From contig NZ_JBELDZ010000006.1 of the NCBI RefSeq assembly GCF_042094015.1, forward strand, positions 1 to 54,560: DNA of 54,560 bases, read 5' to 3'. Positions 1 to 8,365 of this stretch are shown here, in pieces. This DNA is from Aurantibacter sp042094015 (lineage in GTDB: Bacteria; Bacteroidota; Bacteroidia; Flavobacteriales; Flavobacteriaceae). The notes below the pieces were generated by a model. It searched no databases. It was not told where the DNA came from and worked only from the letters and a program-made list of their open reading frames with translations. The position numbers were made by a program, and so were the translations under genes. How positions within the stretch are numbered: position 1 is the first letter of the stretch; each line of letters begins with the position of its first letter.

Positions 1-1180
1 TACCACCAACACGAGATACAGAAATACCTACGTTAATTGCTGGACGTACACCAGAATTAAATAAATCTCCATCTAAGAAAATTTGTCCATCTGTAATAGA
101 AATTACGTTTGTTGGAATATATGCCGAAACATCTCCTGCTTGTGTTTCAATAATTGGTAATGCTGTTAAAGAACCACCACCTTTTACAATTCCTTTAATA
201 GAATCTGGAAGGTCATTCATTTCTTTAGCAATAGCATCATTATTAATGATTTTTGCAGAACGTTCTAATAACCTTGAGTGTAAATAAAATACATCTCCAG
301 GGTAAGCTTCACGTCCTGGTGGACGTCTTAATAATAAAGAAACTTCACGGTAAGCAACTGCTTGTTTAGATAAATCATCAAAAACAATCATAGCTGGTCT
401 ACCAGTATCTCTAAAATATTCTCCAATAGATGCTCCTGTAAAAGGTGCATAAACTTGCATTGCTGCTGGATCTGATGCGTTTGCTGCAACAATAGTAGTA
501 TAAGCTAAAGCGCCTTTTTCTTCTAATGTTTTAGCAATTAAAGCTACTGTTGAAGCCTTTTGACCTACAGCAACATATATACAATATACTGGCTCACCAG
601 CATCGTAAAATTCTTTTTGATTTAAGATAGCATCAATACAAACCGCAGTTTTACCTGTTTGTCTGTCTCCAATTACTAACTCACGTTGTCCTCTACCAAC
701 AGGAATCATAGCATCAATTGCTTTAATCCCTGTTTGCATTGGCTCTGTTACTGGCTCTCTATAAATAACACCTGGCGCTTTACGCTCTAATGGCATTTGG
801 TAAGTTTCTCCTGTAATTGGTCCTTTACCATCAATTGGGTTACCTAAAGTATCTACAACACGACCAACAATTCCTTCACCTACATTAATAGATGCAATAC
901 GATTTGTTCTTTTTACTGTAGAACCTTCTTTAACTCCTGAAGCTGTACCTAATAATACAATACCTACGTTATCTTCTTCTAAGTTAAGAACGATACCTTC
1001 TAAGCCACCTTCAAATTCTACTAATTCACCATACTGTGCATTAGATAATCCGTAAGCACGTACAATACCATCACCAACAGTTAATACTGTTCCTACTTCA
1101 TTTAATGAAGCACTAGCTTCAAAACCTGAAAGTTGTTGTTTTAAGATCGCTGATACTTCAGCTGGTTTTACTTCTGCCAT
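1..1180 (-). CDS. atpA: F1 ATP synthase subunit alpha (partial, C-terminus outside window)
   Basis: This is the non-catalytic nucleotide-binding subunit of the F1 head. About 393 residues from the start are visible; the family is usually near 525, so roughly the last quarter lies beyond the left edge. The reading frame begins MAEVKPAEVSAIL at 1180 on the minus strand. The P-loop GDRQTGKT sits at residues 171-178, followed by the YVAVGQK segment and the LLLRRPPGREAYPGDVFYLH region typical of alpha. It lies 58 bases after atpH in the order atpB-E-F-H-A, and atpG presumably follows outside the window. Identity is certain; only the end is unseen. Confidence 0.97.
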   Translation of the reverse strand, partial: MAEVKPAEVSAILKQQLSGFEASASLNEVGTVLTVGDGIVRAYGLSNAQYGELVEFEGGLEGIVLNLEEDNVGIVLLGTASGVKEGSTVKRTNRIASINVGEGIVGRVVDTLGNPIDGKGPITGETYQMPLERKAPGVIYREPVTEPMQTGIKAIDAMIPVGRGQRELVIGDRQTGKTAVCIDAILNQKEFYDAGEPVYCIYVAVGQKASTVALIAKTLEEKGALAYTTIVAANASDPAAMQVYAPFTGASIGEYFRDTGRPAMIVFDDLSKQAVAYREVSLLLRRPPGREAYPGDVFYLHSRLLERSAKIINNDAIAKEMNDLPDSIKGIVKGGGSLTALPIIETQAGDVSAYIPTNVISITDGQIFLDGDLFNSGVRPAINVGISVSRVGG

Positions 1181-1205
1181 TTTATTTAATATTAATTCGC
1201 TAAAA

Positions 1206-1219
1206 GTTAGACGTTAGAT
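1206..1219. repeat. short heptamer tandem repeat in atpH-atpA gap
   Basis: Two near-identical seven-base units, GTTAGAC and GTTAGAT, lie side by side in the 58-base gap between atpH and atpA. It is only two units and could be chance. A different two-unit heptamer lies in the atpD-atpC gap. Confidence 0.4.
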
Positions 1220-1238
1220 ACATCTAATTTCTAAGCCT

Positions 1239-1775
1239 TTAGTTTAATGTAAATTCTCTTTTTAATTTGTTTAATTGGTTAGCAATACTTGCATCGTATT
1301 GTAAATCTCCAACTCTTAAAATAAAACCACCTAAAATAGTTTCATCTATAATATTAGTTACTGTAACTGATTTTCCCGTTAATTCTTTAACCTTAGCTAA
1401 AACTTTAGTTTCTAAATCTCCAGACAAAGCTATTGCTGTAGTAACTGTTGCAGTTTGATTTCCAATAGCATCATTATATAAACTAACATATTTAGAAGCA
1501 ACTGCTCCAAACATATTTAATCTATTGTTTGCAATTAATGTATTGATTAAATCTACTGTATTTTTTTTTGTGTTAGGAAACACTGCTAATAAGGCCGATT
1601 TTTTTACCTCAGCACTAATTACAGGACTTTGTAAAATATCTTGTAATTCTTTACTTCCATTAACCGTATTAGCAATTAAACTCATATCTGTATTTACAGT
1701 TTCTGCTGTATTTTGATCTTGAGCTAAAGCTAAAACTGCTTTGGCATAACGTATGGCTGCTCTTGTTCCTGACAT
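1239..1775 (-). CDS. atpH: F1 ATP synthase subunit delta
   Basis: The delta subunit (OSCP type) joins the top of the F1 head to the peripheral b stalk. The 178 residues match the family length. An N-terminal helical domain starts MSGTRAAIRYAKAVLALAQ, and the C-terminal part ends with ILGGFILRVGDLQYDASIANQLNKL, the classic delta signature (GG.....G....D.S....L..L). It starts 8 bases after atpF ends, so the two are co-transcribed. Nothing unusual is seen. Confidence 0.96.
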   Translation of the reverse strand: MSGTRAAIRYAKAVLALAQDQNTAETVNTDMSLIANTVNGSKELQDILQSPVISAEVKKSALLAVFPNTKKNTVDLINTLIANNRLNMFGAVASKYVSLYNDAIGNQTATVTTAIALSGDLETKVLAKVKELTGKSVTVTNIIDETILGGFILRVGDLQYDASIANQLNKLKREFTLN

Positions 1776-1783
1776 ACTTATAT

Positions 1784-2281
1784 TTAATTTAAAGTTGCTT
1801 CACCTAACATAGACTCAACTAATTCTAATTGCTTGTCTTTATTAGATAATTCTTGACGTACTACTTTTTCTGCAATCTCTACAGATAAACCAGCAACATG
1901 AGATTTTAATTCTGCCATAGCAGCTTTTTTCTCACCTTCAATTGCAGATTGTGCTTGAGCAATCATAGCATTAGCTTGTGTTTGTGCTTCTTCTTTAGCT
2001 TCTGAGATCATTTTATCTTTCATCTCACGAGCCTCTTTAAGCATCGTTTCACGTTCTGCTCTTGCATCTTTTAACAACTTATCGTTTGAAGCTGTTAAGT
2101 TTTGCATTTCAACTTTAGCATCTTCAGCTGCATCTAATGCATTTTGTATTCCTTCTTCACGCTCAGTTAATGCATCCATAATTGGTTTCCATGCAAACTT
2201 TGCTAATAAAAATAATAAAAGAAGTAGGATTACTAATTGCATAGCAAACAACCCTATTGAAAAATCGTTAAATATATCCAT
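1784..2281 (-). CDS. atpF: F0 ATP synthase subunit b
   Basis: The b subunit forms the peripheral stalk that holds F1 against the rotating ring. The protein has 165 residues: one N-terminal membrane helix (about residues 8-30, rich in Leu/Ile/Phe) and then a long charged Ala/Glu/Lys-rich helix that should form the parallel coiled coil, ending with a delta-binding tail. It has the usual length and lies between atpE and atpH. I see only one b-type gene, so the stalk is presumably a homodimer. Confidence 0.96.
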   Translation of the reverse strand: MDIFNDFSIGLFAMQLVILLLLLFLLAKFAWKPIMDALTEREEGIQNALDAAEDAKVEMQNLTASNDKLLKDARAERETMLKEAREMKDKMISEAKEEAQTQANAMIAQAQSAIEGEKKAAMAELKSHVAGLSVEIAEKVVRQELSNKDKQLELVESMLGEATLN

Positions 2282-2368
2282 AATACTTAAATACTTTTTT
2301 TGTTTAATTTGTTAAAAACAATTTCTGTAACCAACCGTTACAGAAATTGTTTTAGGTTTTTCTCGGAA

Positions 2369-2557
2369 TTATTTTCCTAAAAGTAAAGCACCAAATGCTA
2401 AACCTTCTAATAATGCTCCGATAATGATCATCGCTGTTTGGATTTTACCAGCAGCCTCAGGTTGTCTAGCAATTCCTTCCATTGCTTTTCCACCGATTTG
2501 ACCTAGTCCGATTCCTCCTCCGATTACGATTAATCCTGCTCCAATTAAATTGTACAT
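2369..2557 (-). CDS. atpE: F0 ATP synthase subunit c (ring)
   Basis: The c subunit forms the rotating ion-carrying ring. At 62 residues it is short for the family. It has two membrane helices around the polar loop RQPE at residues 31-34. The ion-carrying acid is Glu51 in the second helix (ALLEGLAFG). Helix one is glycine-rich and has Gln20 (LGQIGG), a position that helps bind sodium in Na+-type rings. The residue after Glu51 is Gly, not the Ser/Thr of known Na+ rings, so proton coupling seems more likely. It lies between atpB and atpF. Confidence 0.96.
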   Translation of the reverse strand: MYNLIGAGLIVIGGGIGLGQIGGKAMEGIARQPEAAGKIQTAMIIIGALLEGLAFGALLLGK

Positions 2558-2602
2558 ACTAATTTGATTTTTATAATTATTAATTAAACAAATTCTAATT
2601 TA

Positions 2603-3742
2603 TTAATGACTATGCGAATCTGCATGGTCATGATCATGTTCTTCTACAGCCATTCCAATAAATAGCGCAGTTAACATTGTGAAAATAAACGCTTGTAAAA
2701 ACGCTACTAATAATTCTATTATAGTTAAAAACATAGTTAACAAGAATGAAATTCCTGTTGCCCCAACTGTTCCAAATTCAGATTTCAATAACAACATTAG
2801 TGCTGCAATTCCCATTACAACTGAATGTCCTGCAGTAATATTTGCAAATAAACGTACTAATAAAGAAAATGGTTTAATTAGTAAAAATCCAGCTAATTCT
2901 AAAACTGCTAAAATTGGACGTAATATTTTAGGAACTCCTGGCATCCATAATGTATGTGCCCAAAAATCTTTACTTCCGTTTGTAATATACACAACTAAAG
3001 TAACTAAGGCCAAACAAACCGTAACTGCTATCTGTCCAGTTACATTAAATCCTAATGGCGTTAAACCTAATAAGTTTAATATCCAAATAAAGAAAAATAC
3101 CGTTAATAAATAAGGCATAAACTTTTTATATTTTTTCTCACCAATGTTTGGTCTTGCAATCTCATCACGAACATAAAGCACTAACGGCTCTAAAACTCTT
3201 CCAACTCCTTTTGGTATTCCATTACTTTTTTTATAACCTCTTGCTAAAGCTGTGAAACCCAATAACATTAATAACCCGGCCAATAACATTCCAAAAACTG
3301 ATTTAGTAATAGAAAAATCTAATACTTTATGTGCATTTGTAGCGTGATGATCTTTATCAAAACTAACTGAAGTTGCACCAGCATCTAATTCATATATTTT
3401 GCTATGAAGTTTAACCAGTTTAGTGTTTCCTCTTGTAACTATTTCTGTTCCGTCATCATTATGATGAAAAGCTGAAGACATAAATGATTTTAAACCATCT
3501 TTAGTCCAAACAATAACAGGTAAAGGAAAACCAACGTGTTTTCTCTCACCATTATCTGCTGTGTAAGAAAACAAAGAGAAATCGTGAGAATCTGCTAAAT
3601 GATGTTTTATGTAATCCTGAATCTCTTCTTTAGTATCAACATTACCACCATCTTTTTCTCCACCATTAGCAAATGCCACGAATGAAGTAAGTGTTAAAAC
3701 CAATACCGCTATAAACTTGATAGATTTTGTTGCTACCATCAT
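2603..3742 (-). CDS. atpB: F0 ATP synthase subunit a, with long N-terminal extension
   Basis: Subunit a forms the ion half-channels beside the c ring. The channel domain fills about residues 145-365, and the essential arginine is Arg297 in LLVRLFANITAGH (equivalent to Arg210 of E. coli). At 379 residues it is over 100 longer than the E. coli protein. The extra part is a signal-peptide-like helix (about 8-26) and a soluble region of about 115 residues before the first channel helix, as in other Bacteroidota. The C-terminus is rich in His and Asp (EEHDHDHADSHSH). The start could be Met1 or Met2. A promoter match lies just upstream. Confidence 0.95.
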   Translation of the reverse strand: MMVATKSIKFIAVLVLTLTSFVAFANGGEKDGGNVDTKEEIQDYIKHHLADSHDFSLFSYTADNGERKHVGFPLPVIVWTKDGLKSFMSSAFHHNDDGTEIVTRGNTKLVKLHSKIYELDAGATSVSFDKDHHATNAHKVLDFSITKSVFGMLLAGLLMLLGFTALARGYKKSNGIPKGVGRVLEPLVLYVRDEIARPNIGEKKYKKFMPYLLTVFFFIWILNLLGLTPLGFNVTGQIAVTVCLALVTLVVYITNGSKDFWAHTLWMPGVPKILRPILAVLELAGFLLIKPFSLLVRLFANITAGHSVVMGIAALMLLLKSEFGTVGATGISFLLTMFLTIIELLVAFLQAFIFTMLTALFIGMAVEEHDHDHADSHSH

Positions 3743-3784
3743 AATTTTCTAAACTTATAAAATTTATTCTTCGTAAATTTTGTG

Positions 3785-3814
3785 CAAATGTACGGAATAA
3801 TTTAAAAAACCAAA
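3785..3814 (-). promoter_or_regulatory. promoter before atpB (-33 TTTG, 18 bases, -7 TACATTTG)
   Basis: On the minus strand, TTTG (complement of 3811-3814) is followed after 18 bases by TACATTTG (complement of 3785-3792). This fits the Bacteroidota consensus TTG-N17-23-TANNTTTG. It would start transcripts about 35 bases before atpB. It implies the ATPase structural genes can be expressed apart from sprE and the bactofilin upstream. Confidence 0.6.
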
Positions 3815-3880
3815 CGCTTTTTTGTGTTACTTTTATCTGTTGAAAAAAAATAAGGGATTTAAAATAAATATAGCTGTTAA

Positions 3881-4252
3881 CTATTTGCTATTTAACAACT
3901 TTGCTACAGCAATTGCCTCTGCTATTAAAAAAATAAATAATGGTGCAACTAACGCTACGCGTTGTGTTTGAGACAGAACTTCTATAGAGAACACAGAAGC
4001 TTGAAAAATTAATACAAATGCACCAATTTTAAAACACATTAACATTAAATAAGCATAACCGGCTTGGTTTGGCAACTTATCTGCTACTATTTCTATACAC
4101 GTATAAATTAAGATTGCACAAATAGCATGAAACACATAAATATTAAATAATGAAAAAACTAATTCTTGATTAAGTAAAGAATAGTGTAACGTATAACTAA
4201 TAATAAAAAGTAATACAATTGCTATAAGTACTAAGACAATGCGTTTAATCAT
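3881..4252 (-). CDS. small four-helix membrane protein of the ATP synthase operon (possibly DUF6168)
   Basis: This is a 123-residue hydrophobic protein with four predicted membrane helices (about residues 4-24, 37-57, 66-88 and 98-119) and short loops. I do not recognise a catalytic motif. Its place directly between atpZ and atpB is where an atpI/uncI-type gene lies in many ATP synthase operons, so an assembly or c-ring helper role is a reasonable inference from position alone. It may belong to the flavobacterial family DUF6168, but I am not sure. Its end overlaps nothing, and its start overlaps the atpZ stop by about four bases, so translation is probably coupled. Confidence 0.75.
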   Translation of the reverse strand: MIKRIVLVLIAIVLLFIISYTLHYSLLNQELVFSLFNIYVFHAICAILIYTCIEIVADKLPNQAGYAYLMLMCFKIGAFVLIFQASVFSIEVLSQTQRVALVAPLFIFLIAEAIAVAKLLNSK

Positions 4253-4488
4253 TTAGAGTTTTTATTATCGTTATTGGTTATTTTAAGGACTTGAAAAATT
4301 ACTGAACCTATTGCAATAAATACAGCTAACATAGATGCTATTTTATAATATAACTGATCTTGATTGTTAAATTTTACATCTAACCATTCGCCTAGTTTAC
4401 TACCTAGGTATATGGTTAATCCCATTTGTAGACCTATAGACGTAAATCTTATAAATTTATTAAGCTGTTTTTTGGGTTTTTCCGCCAC
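4249..4488 (-). CDS. atpZ: AtpZ/AtpI-family ATP synthase accessory protein
   Basis: The protein has 79 residues and two membrane helices (about residues 14-33 and 47-66). The first contains the family pattern GLQMGLTIYLGSKLGEWLD. AtpZ proteins accompany AtpI and have been linked to magnesium or calcium supply and assembly of the ATP synthase. The gene overlaps the end of the bactofilin gene by 29 bases and the start of the next membrane-protein gene by four, marking a tightly coupled operon. Assignment rests on the pattern, size and location. Confidence 0.85.
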   Translation of the reverse strand: MAEKPKKQLNKFIRFTSIGLQMGLTIYLGSKLGEWLDVKFNNQDQLYYKIASMLAVFIAIGSVIFQVLKITNNDNKNSK

Positions 4489-4846
4489 TTTGCAAGTCTT
4501 TTACAGATGATGTCATTTTACAAGACACGTTAAATGTTGCTCCAGGTTCTACTGCTAATTTTTCAGTAATTACATCTCCTTCAATTTTAGCGGCGCTTTT
4601 TAAAGTTAATAATCCTGCAATTTTCATATCACCTTGAAAAGAACCTTCAAAATAAGCACAACTACTTTCCAAGGTTCCAATTATTTTTCCTTCTGCTCCT
4701 ACAACAACTTTTCCTGTTGTTTTTACATTTCCTTCAATAATTCCATCTATCCTAATATCGCCTTCACTTATAAAATCGCCAGTAATTTGTGTTTTTTTAG
4801 CAATTATATTTTGAATAGCAGAAGTGTCTTGTTGTCCTCGTTTCAT
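4460..4846 (-). CDS. bactofilin (polymer-forming cytoskeletal protein)
   Basis: The 128-residue protein has the bactofilin beta-helix core: repeated short strands with regularly spaced Gly and hydrophobic residues (GDFISEGDIRIDGIIEGNV, then GKVVVGAEGKIIGTLES, and so on) over about residues 22-110. Bactofilins polymerise without nucleotide into filaments at the inner face of the membrane and place cell-wall or motility machinery. No membrane helix is visible. It starts 8 bases after sprE and overlaps atpZ, so it is co-transcribed with both. The family is clear; its cargo here is unknown. Confidence 0.92.
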   Translation of the reverse strand: MKRGQQDTSAIQNIIAKKTQITGDFISEGDIRIDGIIEGNVKTTGKVVVGAEGKIIGTLESSCAYFEGSFQGDMKIAGLLTLKSAAKIEGDVITEKLAVEPGATFNVSCKMTSSVKDLQSGGKTQKTA

Positions 4847-4854
4847 TACAATAC

Positions 4855-7443
4855 TTATTTTAATTCTAAATAGTTATTTAGAATTTTATGGGTTTGAATT
4901 ATGGTATAGTTTTCTGATGATATTCCAAATGCTGGTCTATCTAACTTTAATGTTGTTTTATTTTTTTTAGTCTTTTTGTTATTTTCGATCGCTTCATTTT
5001 CTTTTAACAATAAAGCAAAGCCTTTTGCACCTTGTACACTTGAAATTCCATGTACTACTACAAATTTTGTTTCTGGGTTATATACATCTTCAGAAACTGT
5101 CAAATCATAATAACTTATAGTTTTAACAGATTCTGTTAATTGTTTTTTAAAGTCTTCTATTTTATCAAACTCATCTGTTTTAAACGTGTAAATAGCTTTA
5201 AAATGCTTTGATTCTTTAGAATCTACAAATGTAGTGTCTTTAACTTTTTCTAAGCTCTTAACTAATTCTTTGGCAAGTTGCCCTTCTGGCGTATTCGCAT
5301 AATCTAAAGCAATTGCATTTAAACTTGTTGTGTATGTTTTATAACCAAACAAGCGTCCTTGTGCTGTTGCTTTTAGTAGCTCGAATTTTGGCTGAATAGG
5401 TTCATCTGAAAAATACGAAGCGTAATTGTTAGATTCTGAAATAACCATTGCATAATTTTGTTCTTCCAACAATTTGTAGGTTTGTGCATATAAATATTCT
5501 GGACTTTCAGTGTCTAAAGTTTTTGCAAATTCTGGATTGCTTAAAATTTTAGCATATCTAGATTCTGGATAATTAGATATAATATCTTCTTTATAAAATG
5601 TAGCTTGAGAAGTTTCTTTTAACAACTCATTTATCTTAAATAAATTATATTTAGAAGGTAATACTAACTTTTCTTCCGGATTACTTTTTAATAGATTCTG
5701 GAACTTATCTTTAGATAATCCGTATTCCTTAAATTTTTCTTTATAAATTAAACCTAATTGGTAATAAGCGTAATTACGATCTGTTTTTAAGCTATCTATA
5801 ATTTTTTCTTCTGTAGGAATTTGATCTATATAAAATTGAGGATCGAAAGTTTTTAAAGAGTCTTGAGAAATTGTAGTACCTATAGCTGCAATTGCATCAT
5901 TGTTAAACGAAACATTTCTATTGCTTGACCATCGCCAATTATCTTTGTTTTTACGTTCTCCCCAAACTTTAGAAAACTCATTTTTTCCATATGCAACTGT
6001 TGTTGGATTGTAAAAATAGAAAGCAGAACTTAAACCTGAAGGGTTAGATTTATTTTTTACAAAGTTACCAGCATCAAAATCGTTTGTTGCTAATCCTTTT
6101 TTCCTAGCTTCAATCTCTAAGCGTTCTTTTTCAGCTTCAGCTTCAGCTTGTAATTTATCTGTGTATGCAGTAAAATAATCTAAACGTTCTGTTTCAGACA
6201 TTCTAGTTAGCATTAAAATACTATCGTTTACTTCGGCAATACCTTCATAAGTAATTACATCTTCTAGGTTTTCTCTTTTTCGTTTTATAACTCTGTACGG
6301 TTTGCTATTTAGTTTTAGATTAACCATTGTACTATCAAAATACGCACCAGCAGTTTGATAATTTGCATTATCAAAATAATAATCTCCTAAAATAAGGTAG
6401 TTTTTTGCGTTTAATTTTTTGTCTGATGTTGTTGCTCTTAAAGATTTATTATAATAAGATATTGCAGTAGAGTCTTTATTGGTTTTTAAATTATAATCCG
6501 CAATTTGATGATAAATTCTATCTAAATATGGTCTGTTTTCATAATACTCTTCTAATCGCGTTAAGTGTTCTTCAAACTCTAATTTATTTCCGTTTTCATA
6601 ATCAAAATTCTTAGTTTTTTCTACATAAGCAGACACTAAGTATTTTCTAGGAATTTTTCGATTAAGTTTTATAACCTCATCAAAAGCCATATTGGCGCTG
6701 TCAGTTTCTTTTAAGTTATTATAAAGCTGACCTTTTATAAAATTGAAACGTGCTTTTTCAAATGGCTTTTTAGTTTCTAAAGCTGCAATTTTAATTTGTG
6801 TTAATGCGCTATCTATAGATTTTATGTTAATATAAGCTTGAGCTAAAACTGATGTTGCATCTGATAATTCTTGTCCTTCTAACTCTTCTTGCTCTAATAA
6901 TCTTTTTAAGTTTTTTATGGCAATTTCATTGTTTTCTAAACGAATATTTGTTTTTTCTCGCCATACTTTAGCTTGGTTAATCTTATCGCTTAAAGGATAC
7001 TTATAAAGAATGTAATTAAACGACTCTAAAGCTGGAATAAAACGCTGATCGAAATATCTGGCTTGCCCTAATAATAAATAAGCTTCGTCTATTTGCGGGT
7101 TTTTTTCTTTTCCGCCAATATTCATTCCGTGTTTTTGTATGGCTGCAACTGCTTTTTCTTCAGCTTTAGTAAAATCTGCGTTTTTAGATTGCCCAGGAAG
7201 TATTATTTCCTCTGTAACCTGCATGCGTTCTACTGGCAAAATTTCCCAATAATCGTCTGTGTAAGCTTTATTTAAAGCGTCTCTACCTTGGTTTAAGGCA
7301 TTATAACCATTAAATAAAACGTTATATTTTGTGGTTAAAGCATGGTAATTCCGACTTATAAACTTGTCTTTTTTACGAGAACAACTTTGCAAACTTAATG
7401 CTATAAATAAAGCAAAAACAGCTATTTTAAATCCTATTTTCAA
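4855..7443 (-). CDS. sprE: SprE/PorW-type TPR lipoprotein of gliding motility and type IX secretion
   Basis: This 862-residue protein begins with a lipoprotein signal (ALSLQSCSRKK, lipid cysteine at residue 20). A region containing YHALTTKYNVLFNGYNALNQ follows, which I recognise from SprE of Flavobacterium johnsoniae and PorW of Porphyromonas. Tetratricopeptide-like helical repeats fill much of residues 120-440 and 590-740. SprE/PorW is an outer-membrane-associated lipoprotein needed for type IX secretion and gliding, thought to link the PorK/N ring to the Sov translocon. It heads a minus-strand run into the bactofilin and ATP synthase genes. No frameshift or truncation is seen, and no clear promoter was found upstream. 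Confidence 0.9.
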   Translation of the reverse strand: MKIGFKIAVFALFIALSLQSCSRKKDKFISRNYHALTTKYNVLFNGYNALNQGRDALNKAYTDDYWEILPVERMQVTEEIILPGQSKNADFTKAEEKAVAAIQKHGMNIGGKEKNPQIDEAYLLLGQARYFDQRFIPALESFNYILYKYPLSDKINQAKVWREKTNIRLENNEIAIKNLKRLLEQEELEGQELSDATSVLAQAYINIKSIDSALTQIKIAALETKKPFEKARFNFIKGQLYNNLKETDSANMAFDEVIKLNRKIPRKYLVSAYVEKTKNFDYENGNKLEFEEHLTRLEEYYENRPYLDRIYHQIADYNLKTNKDSTAISYYNKSLRATTSDKKLNAKNYLILGDYYFDNANYQTAGAYFDSTMVNLKLNSKPYRVIKRKRENLEDVITYEGIAEVNDSILMLTRMSETERLDYFTAYTDKLQAEAEAEKERLEIEARKKGLATNDFDAGNFVKNKSNPSGLSSAFYFYNPTTVAYGKNEFSKVWGERKNKDNWRWSSNRNVSFNNDAIAAIGTTISQDSLKTFDPQFYIDQIPTEEKIIDSLKTDRNYAYYQLGLIYKEKFKEYGLSKDKFQNLLKSNPEEKLVLPSKYNLFKINELLKETSQATFYKEDIISNYPESRYAKILSNPEFAKTLDTESPEYLYAQTYKLLEEQNYAMVISESNNYASYFSDEPIQPKFELLKATAQGRLFGYKTYTTSLNAIALDYANTPEGQLAKELVKSLEKVKDTTFVDSKESKHFKAIYTFKTDEFDKIEDFKKQLTESVKTISYYDLTVSEDVYNPETKFVVVHGISSVQGAKGFALLLKENEAIENNKKTKKNKTTLKLDRPAFGISSENYTIIQTHKILNNYLELK

Positions 7444-7593
7444 TGTGATAATATATTTATAATAATATAACTTAAAACTAATACAATTAGTATGTGTAGT
7501 TCTGAAAGCACGTAAAAATAAGCATCTTTTTTTTAATAGCTTAATAAATTGCTAATTCTAAATTTTAAATGATAAATCAACAGCTTTTAAAAT

Positions 7594-7634
7594 AAAAACT
7601 CAACCTATAGAAATTTCTATAAGTTGAGTTTTTT
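7594..7634 (-). terminator. terminator of the ABC exporter operon
   Basis: An 11-base outer stem (7594-7604 with 7623-7633), one mismatch, and an inner perfect palindrome TATAGAAATTTCTATA give a long hairpin. Runs of A and T flank both sides, so on the minus strand it ends in a U tract. It lies 20 bases after the ATPase gene at 7654 and may work in both directions. Confidence 0.85.
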
Positions 7635-7653
7635 AGGGCTATTTTTTATAAAT

Positions 7654-8361
7654 CTAAACTAAGGTTTCACCAGAAAAATGAGCCTCTAATTCTTTAAGTG
7701 TTGCTGCATTAGTTTCTAAATCTTTTACAATTTCTCCTTTTTCTAAAACAACAATACGCTCACAAACATCTGTTACGTGTTGTAAATCGTGACTTGAAAC
7801 TAAAACCATTACTTCGTTCTTATTAGCTAAATCTTTAATAATCTCTTTTAATCTAATTTGTGTTGTTGGATCCAAATTAGCAAAAGGTTCGTCTAAAATA
7901 ATAATTTCAGGATTTCCAATTAATGCGGCTATAATACCTGCTTTTTTCTGATTTCCTTTACTTAAATCGCGTAAATATTTTTTCTGATTTAAAATTTCAC
8001 CGTGAAAAAAATCTTCAAATTGAGCTAAAAGCTTATCAACTTCTTTTTTAGACTGACCTCTTAAATCTCCAATAAAATAAAAATATTCTTCGGCAGTTAA
8101 GTAACCAATCAGAAAGGTTTCGTCTATAAAGGCAGATGTAAAAGGCTTCCAGTCTTCACTTTCATTAACTTGAACATTATTACTTATTATATGTCCAGTT
8201 GTTGGTTGAATTAAATCTAAAAGCAGACTGAAGTAGGTTGTTTTTCCTGCACCATTATTTCCTACTAAACCAAAGCTCTGACCTTTAGGAATATCTAAAG
8301 AATCTATATTTAAAACCGTATTACTGTTATATGTTTTAGATAAATTTGTTGTTATAATCAT
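7654..8361 (-). CDS. ABC transporter ATP-binding protein
   Basis: This is a 235-residue ABC ATPase. Walker A is GLVGNNGAGKTT (about residues 32-43), the signature is DLSKGNQKK (usual form LSGGQ), and Walker B is IIILDEPFANLDP. The switch His is in VLVSSHDLQHV. It follows the DUF5687 membrane protein by four bases, so the two probably form one transporter, with this protein powering export from the cytoplasmic face. The substrate cannot be read from the sequence. The K in place of the second signature glycine is common in this exporter-type subfamily. Confidence 0.93.
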   Translation of the reverse strand: MIITTNLSKTYNSNTVLNIDSLDIPKGQSFGLVGNNGAGKTTYFSLLLDLIQPTTGHIISNNVQVNESEDWKPFTSAFIDETFLIGYLTAEEYFYFIGDLRGQSKKEVDKLLAQFEDFFHGEILNQKKYLRDLSKGNQKKAGIIAALIGNPEIIILDEPFANLDPTTQIRLKEIIKDLANKNEVMVLVSSHDLQHVTDVCERIVVLEKGEIVKDLETNAATLKELEAHFSGETLV

Positions 8362-8365
8362 ATCT

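Noticed and set aside
2679..3113. 144-residue plus-strand frame opposite atpB
   Set aside because: It lies entirely antisense to a well-supported gene and its composition is a mirror of the membrane helices.
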